Origin: Alkalihalobacillus bogoriensis ATCC BAA-922
GTDB taxonomy: Bacteria; Bacillota; Bacilli; Bacillales; Bacillaceae_F
Length of the DNA stretch: 64,000 nt
Assembly (NCBI RefSeq): GCF_000621445.1
Contig: NZ_KK211278.1
Location: 186,001-250,000 of the forward strand
Reading direction: 5' to 3'
Shown: positions 57,853 through 64,000 of the stretch, one piece after another
Layout of the letters: each line of letters begins with the position of its first letter
Numbering within the stretch: position 1 is the first letter of the stretch
The notes under the pieces: model-generated
Seen by the model: only the letters and a program-made list of their open reading frames with translations
What the model was told of the DNA's origin: nothing
Database searches by the model: none
Made by a program: the position numbers and the translations under genes

Positions 57853-59181
57853 TTATTTAGCGCCATCTGACCGGTATTTTATATCTGCAATTGTTGGCTT
57901 TACAATATCTTTGCGTCGATACACGCTTAAAATAAGTCCTAATACAACAGAGTTAAAGAGTAGCGCACTTCCTCCATAACTAACAAATGGAAATGATACT
58001 CCAATGATTGGGACAATACCAAAAGCCATTAAAATGCTCCAACAAGCTGGCACCGCAAATATAGAAGCACCACCGATAACTAATAACTTACCGAATAAAT
58101 CTTTAGTTTTAAAGGTGTTTTTAATAATTCTCGTAATAAAAGCAAAGAGAAGAAGGCAAAGGGTTATCCCAAATGCCCAACCAAATGTGTAAACGAGGTA
58201 AACAAAGGCAAAATCAGTATGTGTACCAGGCAGTAGCTGTATGAACTCATCATGAAAACCATTTCCAAACCAACCTGATCGAGAAAGTGCTTCTTTAGCT
58301 AATATATAGATATATCCGAACGCATCTTCGTAAGATTTTGGATTAAAGAAAGCTACTAATTTATGATAAAAGTAGACTCCACGAGAGGTGGAAGGAATAC
58401 TCATTATGACAACCAAACCCGCTATGATATTAGATATGATTAAACTAGTCGCTAGTTTTTTATGGACTCTCGAACAAGAAAACATCGTCAGAATACAGAC
58501 AAAATAAATAATAATATATATAAATTGGGGTAGAACCATATAGAAAAGAATAGGTACCCAAAATAAGGAGAATAATAAAGCTTGCTTTAACCAGCTGTTA
58601 AACTCATTAATTTTACTTATAATGCCGACCCATGCAATGAAGAATAATAGCAAGCTTAATGTTGTTGAGTTGACTTCAATTCCACCTACAGATATCCACC
58701 TCTTAACGCCATTCAGCGTATACCCAAAAATATAAGTGTAAATAAGAAGTGTTAAGCCACCCCCATAAAATAACATCCACATATTTTGTAATTTTCGATA
58801 ATCGAAAAAAGTAAGACAAACGACAACTATGGTTGCAAGAGTAAGCCAGAGTGCTTGATAACCTAAATAATTGATAGCGAAATCGCTCTGAATTAAAGGA
58901 AGAAACCCTATCCCCGCAATGATGAGAAACAAAACAATAAGGAACCAGTCGACTCTTGGTCGATAAAGCCGATTTAAATGTTCGCCGATTGTATAGGGAT
59001 TTCCCATTTCTTGAACTGCTTTTTCTTCGGCTTCGTCTTTTGAAGTTTCTGTTTTTTGAAATGATTGACTTAACTGTTGAAGATGATTGGACAGTTCCTT
59101 TTTGATTAGTGTGTGTGTCTCTTTTGCTTTCACTTTTGAAGTGACTTTATTTAAAAAATCATCAAACTTTTGTGACGTCAT
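57853..59181 (-). CDS. SEDS (FtsW/RodA) family protein with N-terminal HAAS-like domain
   Basis: This 442-aa protein begins with a cytoplasmic region (residues 1-75) that resembles the HAAS/permease-prefix domain: FLNKVTSKVKAKETHTLIKK, then EAEEKAVQEMGNPYTIGEHL. A SEDS transmembrane core of about ten helices follows, with the ending GIVPIIGVSFPFVSYGGSAL near 400-420. HAAS domains normally accompany PadR-controlled membrane proteins. AGAGGAGGGCTAAAT precedes the ATG at 59181. It is a paralogue of the 41700 gene, and neither sits in a cell-division operon. Confidence 0.88.
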   Translation of the reverse strand: MTSQKFDDFLNKVTSKVKAKETHTLIKKELSNHLQQLSQSFQKTETSKDEAEEKAVQEMGNPYTIGEHLNRLYRPRVDWFLIVLFLIIAGIGFLPLIQSDFAINYLGYQALWLTLATIVVVCLTFFDYRKLQNMWMLFYGGGLTLLIYTYIFGYTLNGVKRWISVGGIEVNSTTLSLLLFFIAWVGIISKINEFNSWLKQALLFSLFWVPILFYMVLPQFIYIIIYFVCILTMFSCSRVHKKLATSLIISNIIAGLVVIMSIPSTSRGVYFYHKLVAFFNPKSYEDAFGYIYILAKEALSRSGWFGNGFHDEFIQLLPGTHTDFAFVYLVYTFGWAFGITLCLLLFAFITRIIKNTFKTKDLFGKLLVIGGASIFAVPACWSILMAFGIVPIIGVSFPFVSYGGSALLFNSVVLGLILSVYRRKDIVKPTIADIKYRSDGAK

Positions 59182-59479
59182 ATTTAGCCCTCCTCTTTGA
59201 AGTGTTTTAATAAATGTGTTTGTCGCTAGTTTTTCTGAAGTAAGCGCACCTCGCTTATACATTACGGATTCCCTCTTCGTTTATTTTAGACGAAGCAACA
59301 GCTCTTTTGGTTTTAATAAATGAAAAAAATATAATTTATGAGTAAAAAAGGAAATGATAAGTTTAAAACTAGGAGAGGTAGTTGATCCTAGTACAAGAAC
59401 TTGTCTCATAACGTTTGAATTCAAAAAGTTACGGTTATTGGACAAGAAGAAGTATTAGTTAAGGTGGGAGGAATAAAAG

Positions 59480-61171
59480 ATGACGAATAAAAAAGATTTG
59501 CGCATCCGAAGTACGGACATTAGTGAAGGGGTCAATCGGTCGCCAAACCGAGCGATGTTGCGGGCGGTAGGTTTTACCGATGAAGATTTTAAAAAGCCAA
59601 TGATTGGAATTGCAAGCACGTGGAGTGAAATCACACCTTGTAATATGCATATTGATGAGTTGGCCAAAAGCGCAAAAAAGGGGGCGACACAACATGGCGG
59701 TGCTCCGTTAATTTTTAACACGATTACTGTATCCGATGGAATTTCAATGGGTCATGAAGGAATGAGATATTCTTTACCGAGTCGGGAAGCCATTGCAGAT
59801 TCAATTGAAATCGTCACAAATGCTGAACGATTTGATGCAATCGTTGCAATTGGAGGTTGCGATAAAAATACACCTGCCTGTTTAATGTCGATTGGAAGGA
59901 TGAACATCCCAGCTGTTTACGTATACGGTGGAACGATTCAACCTGGTTTTTTAAATGGAGAAAAAGTCGACATCGTCAGTGCATTTGAAGCTGTTGGAAA
60001 ATACCATGAAGGACAAATTTCAGAAGAGGAATTACATAAAGTAGAATGTACTGCTTGCCCAGGAGCTGGGGCTTGTGGCGGAATGTACACCGCCAATACG
60101 ATGGCTTCAGCAGCAGAAGCGATGGGGATGAGTCTTCCAGGTTCTTCGTCAACCCCTGCTATTTCACCAAATAAGGCGATTGAATGTGAGGAAGCGGGAA
60201 AGAAAGCGATTGGACTTCTTGAAAAAGGCATTTACCCAAGGGACATTATGACGAAAAAAGCGTTTGAAAATGCAATTACAGTTGTGATGGCACTTGGAGG
60301 TTCGACAAATGCATTCCTCCACCTTTTAGCGATAGCACAATCTGTGGATGTTGAGTTAACTTATGATGATTTTGAACAGATTAGAAAAAGGGTGCCCCAT
60401 ATCGCTGATTTAAAACCGAGCGGAAAATATGCGATGCAAGACTTAAATGACATCGGTGGAGTACCTGGGGTCATGAAGCTCTTATTAGAAAAAGACTTAC
60501 TTCATGGAGACTGTATGACGGTCACTGGCAAGACAATAGCAGAAAACTTAGCAGAAGTAGATGATTTGCAAAAAGATCAAGACATTATTCGTCCGTTTGA
60601 TAACCCGTTAAAGCCGAATGGACCATTAGTTGTGTTAAAAGGAAATTTAGCGCCTGAGGGAGCTATTGCGAAAATGTCCGGGATGAAAAAATCTCGATTT
60701 GTCGGAACGGCAAAAGTGTTTGATAGTGAAGAGGAAGCAACTGACGCAATCATGAAAAATGATATAAAAGCGGGAGATGTTCTTGTCGTCAGATACACTG
60801 GTCCAAAAGGAGGACCAGGAATGCCGGAAATGTTATCGGTGACCGCCTTGATTGTTGGAAAAGGTTTAGGTGGAGAAGTCGCACTCCTTACCGATGGAAG
60901 ATTCTCGGGTGGTTCTCACGGGTTTGTCATTGGTCATATCGCACCAGAAGCCCAAGTTGGTGGCCCGATCGCGTTATTACAAAGTGGAGATACCGTTATA
61001 ATTGATAGCGAAACGCAGGAAATTATGTTCGATGTGTCAGAAGAAGAGCTACAACGCCGACAAAAAGAGTGGAAACAGCCACCACTAAAAGTTTCAAAAG
61101 GCGCATTAGGAAAGTATGCAAGGCTCGTTTCTTCAGCGGCAAAAGGGGCCGTAACGGATTTGTTTGAGTAA
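59480..61171 (+). CDS. ilvD: Dihydroxy-acid dehydratase
   Basis: This 563-aa enzyme dehydrates 2,3-dihydroxy-3-methyl acids in valine, leucine and isoleucine synthesis and carries an Fe-S cluster. The cluster cysteines are in [12 protein letters not shown] near residues 126-137 and [20 protein letters not shown] near 192-211. The C-terminal [20 protein letters not shown] is family-typical. AAGGTGGGAGG precedes the ATG. It is isolated from the other ilv genes in this window. Confidence 0.97.
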   Translation: MTNKKDLRIRSTDISEGVNRSPNRAMLRAVGFTDEDFKKPMIGIASTWSEITPCNMHIDELAKSAKKGATQHGGAPLIFNTITVSDGISMGHEGMRYSLPSREAIADSIEIVTNAERFDAIVAIGGCDKNTPACLMSIGRMNIPAVYVYGGTIQPGFLNGEKVDIVSAFEAVGKYHEGQISEEELHKVECTACPGAGACGGMYTANTMASAAEAMGMSLPGSSSTPAISPNKAIECEEAGKKAIGLLEKGIYPRDIMTKKAFENAITVVMALGGSTNAFLHLLAIAQSVDVELTYDDFEQIRKRVPHIADLKPSGKYAMQDLNDIGGVPGVMKLLLEKDLLHGDCMTVTGKTIAENLAEVDDLQKDQDIIRPFDNPLKPNGPLVVLKGNLAPEGAIAKMSGMKKSRFVGTAKVFDSEEEATDAIMKNDIKAGDVLVVRYTGPKGGPGMPEMLSVTALIVGKGLGGEVALLTDGRFSGGSHGFVIGHIAPEAQVGGPIALLQSGDTVIIDSETQEIMFDVSEEELQRRQKEWKQPPLKVSKGALGKYARLVSSAAKGAVTDLFE

Positions 61172-61177
61172 CGGATT

Positions 61178-61208
61178 AAAAGGTTATCCAAAACGGATAG
61201 CCTTTTTT
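61178..61208 (+). terminator. Terminator of ilvD
   Basis: AAAAGGTTATCC (61178-61189) pairs with GGATAGCCTTTT (61195-61206), followed by T residues. Confidence 0.9.
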
Positions 61209-61339
61209 TGAGCTTTGGATGCTCCATTCGGATCGTTGTTTTTATTCTTATTGAGTAGAATAATAGTTTCGTTAGACGTAGTATGTTTACAATCTATTTT
61301 TTGGTAATATTAGGAGAAAGGATAAAAAGGAGGAATCAA

Positions 61340-61930
61340 ATGTTAGAAATAAGACCATATAAGCCAGAGGATGAAACCGGTTGGGTTCGCTGTCGAGTTC
61401 TTTCATTTTTGGATACGGCTTATTATGATAATGTATTACCGAAAAAAGAAATCTATCAAAATCCAGCGATTGAACTAGTAGCTGTTCTAAACAATGAGAT
61501 AGTAGGACTGTTAGATATTGAATATGAAACAAAACCGAATACAGTTTGTACAAAAGGCTCTAATATAGGCGGAATGATATGGCATATCGCCGTCCATCCA
61601 GATTATCGTCGCAGAAGCATTGCAAGTCAATTGTTACACGAAGCTGAAAAGTTGGCAAAAGACCTTGGGATTACTTATTTTGAAGCGTGGACAAGAGATG
61701 ATAAGTGGGTCCATCATTGGTACGAATCTAGGCAGTTTGTGCAAGTAGATTCATATCTTCATGTTTTTTTAGAAGACCCACAGGAGCTAAAGGTTTGTAA
61801 CTGTGATATTCCCCAATTTACTCCGATTTTAGCTTTTGCTCATTATACAGGTGAAGATAAAGCAATGATTAGAGAAAAATTCAAACGTGTTCATGATTGT
61901 TTTTGTTTTATCAAACAAATAGGTCGTTAA
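61340..61930 (+). CDS. GNAT family N-acetyltransferase
   Basis: This 196-aa protein has the GNAT core IWHIAVHPDYRRRSIASQLL at about residues 80-99 (R-R-x-S-I-A, a variant of RxxGxG/A), followed by the conserved YFEAWTRDDKWVHHWYESRQ. The C-terminal 50 residues with CDIPQF form an extension. AAAGGAGGAATCAA precedes the ATG at 61340. The substrate is unknown. It begins a run of small stress- or detoxification-type genes. Confidence 0.9.
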   Translation: MLEIRPYKPEDETGWVRCRVLSFLDTAYYDNVLPKKEIYQNPAIELVAVLNNEIVGLLDIEYETKPNTVCTKGSNIGGMIWHIAVHPDYRRRSIASQLLHEAEKLAKDLGITYFEAWTRDDKWVHHWYESRQFVQVDSYLHVFLEDPQELKVCNCDIPQFTPILAFAHYTGEDKAMIREKFKRVHDCFCFIKQIGR

Positions 61931-61961
61931 GTGGAAATTATAAACATGGAGGAGAGCTTTT

Positions 61962-62204
61962 ATGTTATGGGTTATGACGCAAAATAAGAAAAATATTATA
62001 AATGTTAAGGAAATTAGAGTAAGAGATTATTCAACATACACAAAAATAGAAGGGATTGTAAATAAAGGATTTTTGTGTACTTGGAGTAGAATGCTTGGAA
62101 CGTATCCATCCAAAGAAAGAGCGTTTGAAGTATTGACGGACATGCATAACGCGATAGAGGATAATACGAAACATGCAGTGACATACTCGATGCCAGAAAA
62201 TTAA
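61962..62204 (+). CDS. Hypothetical small protein
   Basis: This 80-aa protein opens MLWVMTQNKKNIINVKEIRV and has FLCTWSRMLGTYPSKERAFE in its second half. Similar short proteins with a W-V-M-T-Q start and a GTY-ERA-VL segment are common in Firmicutes, with no known role. It is soluble with no membrane segment. GGAGGAGAGC precedes the ATG, and the previous stop is 31 nt away, so it is in the same transcription unit. Confidence 0.8.
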   Translation: MLWVMTQNKKNIINVKEIRVRDYSTYTKIEGIVNKGFLCTWSRMLGTYPSKERAFEVLTDMHNAIEDNTKHAVTYSMPEN

Positions 62205-62227
62205 GATTAGTAAAAGAAAGGACTCAT

Positions 62228-62701
62228 ATGATTAAAAGAATCGATATTACGAAGAAGGAACAGGCAGAGAGGGTTTTGCAAGTGCAACTTCCTTCTTATA
62301 AAATAGAGGCTAGTCTTATAGGGTCCTCTGATATTCCCCCTTTGTTTGATACGGCTTATTCATTACTATATTGCGGTGAAACATTTTACGGATATTGGGA
62401 AGCAGAAGCGTTATGTGGTGTGATTTCACTGAAAATAGAGAGTGATGAATTAGATATTCATCGGCTCGTTGTCCATCCCGACCACTTTAAAAAAGGAATT
62501 GCGCAAAAGCTGCTATCTTTTATTGAACGGCAATATCCTGTTCCGCTCATAAAAGTAGCAACAGCTTCATTGAATCTTCCGGCTATTCAATTGTATCAGA
62601 AAAATGGATTTGAAAAGGTAAGGGAAGAAAAGGTTTTGACAGGCCTTTCTTTAAGTTTTTTTGAAAAACAGCATCAATGCTTTTTTAGAGGGACGTTTTA
62701 A
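62228..62701 (+). CDS. GNAT family N-acetyltransferase
   Basis: This 157-aa protein has the core IHRLVVHPDHFKKGIAQKLL at about residues 78-97 with the KKGIA acetyl-CoA loop, and the ending LPAIQLYQKNGFEKVREEKV. The substrate is unknown. AAAGAAAGGACTCAT stands before the ATG. It is the second GNAT gene of the run. Confidence 0.9.
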   Translation: MIKRIDITKKEQAERVLQVQLPSYKIEASLIGSSDIPPLFDTAYSLLYCGETFYGYWEAEALCGVISLKIESDELDIHRLVVHPDHFKKGIAQKLLSFIERQYPVPLIKVATASLNLPAIQLYQKNGFEKVREEKVLTGLSLSFFEKQHQCFFRGTF

Positions 62702-62751
62702 AATATGGCAATAAATAGGTTTGTGAAACTCATCAAGGGAGTGTGTGATAA

Positions 62752-63204
62752 ATGAATAAAACATTACAGCAATTTCAAGAAACAATCGAGGACGTCATTC
62801 AATTTCAGGATATGAATGAGGAACTATTATGCGAGCCTTTAAGTGTGGGGAAATGGTCGATCCGTGAAATTATTGGTCATTTATATTATTGGGACAAATT
62901 TAATCTTCAACAAATGGTTCCTTACATGCAGGATGGAAATGATTTACCTACTTTTCCAAACCATGATGAATTGAATCATGAAGCAATTAGATTGTTAAAA
63001 GATCATTCTGTTAAAGACATTAACACTTTGTTTATATCGACACGGAAAGAATTGATAACACAAATCTCCACTATTGATGAAAATGTTCGATTTACAATTG
63101 GTGGAGGAAAACGAAAGCTATCAACAGAGAGCTTTGTGAAAATTTTTTTAAAACATGATAGCCATCACCTGAAACAAATGCGAGAAAAAGTAAAGAGTGC
63201 ATGA
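62752..63204 (+). CDS. DinB family protein
   Basis: This 150-aa four-helix protein has the metal-ligand histidines of the DinB/YfiT superfamily: the His in SIREIIGHLYYWD near residue 43 and HDSHH near 137-141. It opens MNKTLQQFQETIEDVIQF and has the tryptophan in GKWSIREI. Members include bacillithiol-dependent transferases. AAGGGAGTGTGTGATAA precedes the ATG, and the next GNAT gene overlaps its stop by 4 nt. Confidence 0.88.
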   Translation: MNKTLQQFQETIEDVIQFQDMNEELLCEPLSVGKWSIREIIGHLYYWDKFNLQQMVPYMQDGNDLPTFPNHDELNHEAIRLLKDHSVKDINTLFISTRKELITQISTIDENVRFTIGGGKRKLSTESFVKIFLKHDSHHLKQMREKVKSA

Positions 63205-63656
63205 TGGAATATAACGTAAAAAAGATACATAATCTCCTACACTATGACTTGAAGGAATTAAAAGAGCAGAGTAAGGCTGAAGGTTTTCGTTTTGTTGAAA
63301 GAGTAGAAGAAGAGTATAAAACGGGGGAAAATCAATTTAGTAATCGTGGAGAAGCACTATTTGGTGTGTTTAGCGAAAAAGAAGAACTTGTTGCTCTTGC
63401 TGGATTGAATAAAGACCCACATTCAAACGATTCTACTATCGGGAGAGTGAGACGGTTTTATATAAAACAAGAAGTGAGGCGTATGGGAATTGGAAGATTG
63501 CTAATCAATCGTATTATCATGGAGGCGAAATTATATTTTCATACGTTAATTTTGTACACAGATACACGAGAAGCTGATGCTTTTTATCAATCTGTTGGGT
63601 TTATAAAAGGGGTCGAGTATACGAAGTCCACACATTATATGAAATTGGGCAAATAG
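63201..63656 (+). CDS. GNAT family N-acetyltransferase
   Basis: This 151-aa protein has the core RVRRFYIKQEVRRMGIGRLL at about residues 74-93 and the ending DAFYQSVGFIKGVEYTKSTH, which are the two best GNAT landmarks. The ATG at 63201 overlaps the stop of the DinB gene, so they are translationally coupled. An ATG follows directly and may be used instead. The substrate is unknown. Confidence 0.9.
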   Translation: MMEYNVKKIHNLLHYDLKELKEQSKAEGFRFVERVEEEYKTGENQFSNRGEALFGVFSEKEELVALAGLNKDPHSNDSTIGRVRRFYIKQEVRRMGIGRLLINRIIMEAKLYFHTLILYTDTREADAFYQSVGFIKGVEYTKSTHYMKLGK

Positions 63657-63670
63657 GGTGGTGATTAGCG

Positions 63671-64000
63671 TTGAAAAGAAAAAGGCTTTTTCTAGTTTCG
63701 CTTGGCCTGCTCATCTTCATCTTCATTAGCATTGTTTATGTGTGGAATAATGGGACGCCTTTTGGAAAGCATCAAGCGATTGAGTATGCGCTTGACTTGA
63801 TTTCAGATGAGTATGAGATGGAGGAACAAGAGCTCGTTTTGTTTGGAACGAAGTACTTCCCAGGAAAAGGGCATTATACGGTTGTATTCATCGATTATGA
63901 CCTAGAGTTGTATGTAGCAGATGTTAAGTTAAAGGCGTTTTCAACAGACTATTATTTCATTGAAAATAGAACAAACTCATATGACAAAGATATCTTACTT
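63671..64000 (+). CDS. Hypothetical membrane-anchored protein (partial, runs off window)
   Basis: The TTG at 63671, with GGTGGTGATTAGCG upstream, opens MKRKRLFLVSLGLLIFIFIS, an N-terminal anchor, and the frame stays open for 110 codons to the window end. The soluble part (YALDLISDEYEMEEQELVLF and on) is not recognised, though the helix-strand pattern with a lysine before H-Y-T-V recalls PepSY-like domains. It is 14 nt downstream of a GNAT gene and probably in the same operon. Confidence 0.7.
   Translation, partial: MKRKRLFLVSLGLLIFIFISIVYVWNNGTPFGKHQAIEYALDLISDEYEMEEQELVLFGTKYFPGKGHYTVVFIDYDLELYVADVKLKAFSTDYYFIENRTNSYDKDILL

Noticed and set aside
1-64000. tRNA or rRNA genes
   Set aside because: No stretch with tRNA cloverleaf features (GTTCGANTC arm with CCA-like end) or rRNA signatures was noticed on reading; a tRNAscan run would settle it.

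Overview
The window looks like a piece of a low-G+C Bacillaceae chromosome. Shine-Dalgarno sites are strong (AGGAGG type), TTG and GTG starts are frequent, Rho-independent terminators are abundant, and the gene families are typical of Bacillus: a MarR-tyrZ pair behind a tyrosine T-box, several ECF sigma/anti-sigma pairs, a YtrA-type GntR-ABC operon, many GNAT, DinB and NUDIX proteins, and small lipoproteins. No rRNA, tRNA, CRISPR array or intact insertion sequence was seen. No species can be named from sequence alone.

Layout. 0.2-4.8 kb: MarR regulator, T-box, tyrosyl-tRNA synthetase, and an ATPase plus two-permease ABC exporter of the bacitracin/lantibiotic-immunity kind. 4.8-16.9 kb: a beta-lactamase-fold protein, a 52-nt tandem-repeat array, a NERD protein, GNATs, HAD phosphatase, S66 peptidase, lipoprotein, methyltransferase, PH-domain membrane protein, DinB, HD hydrolase and histidine phosphatase. 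17-26 kb: small membrane proteins, a chemoreceptor, a DUF4871-like lipoprotein, two ECF sigma operons, a YdcF protein and a LysM protein. 26-36.8 kb: NADP isocitrate dehydrogenase, Lrp/AsnC beside a CMD protein, a third ECF operon, NUDIX, MerR and a serine hydrolase. 36.8-46 kb is a scarred accessory zone: CPBP protease, broken HIT gene, remnant of a second serine hydrolase gene, an FtsW-like gene, a probable NDP riboswitch before a NUDIX gene, and a NUDIX gene split by two bacteriocin/immunity-like modules. 46-64 kb: OYE oxidoreductase, second 52-nt array between inverted repeats, MFS exporter with TetR, GntR-ABC operon, serine hydrolase, LysR with methyltransferase and TrmO, a HAAS-FtsW protein, ilvD, and a run of GNAT/DinB genes cut by the window end.

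The most striking content is non-coding. (1) Two tandem arrays about 42 kb apart have unrelated hairpin sequences but the same architecture: a 52-nt unit with a 10-bp stem beginning TGTC and ending GACA, a 7-nt loop and a 25-nt linker. (2) Seven dispersed elements of about 185 bp each carry four boxes, two direct and two inverted, of the near-palindrome CGGACATNTGTTCCG, and each lies just 3' of a gene; one abuts a NUDIX gene truncated at its Nudix box. (3) A longer dispersed element occurs in five full or partial copies, two of which flank the second 52-nt array in inverted orientation. Two genes (the MarR gene and the FtsW-like gene at 42 kb) seem to start at ATT and ATA codons. Several genes are visibly decaying by frameshift or truncation.
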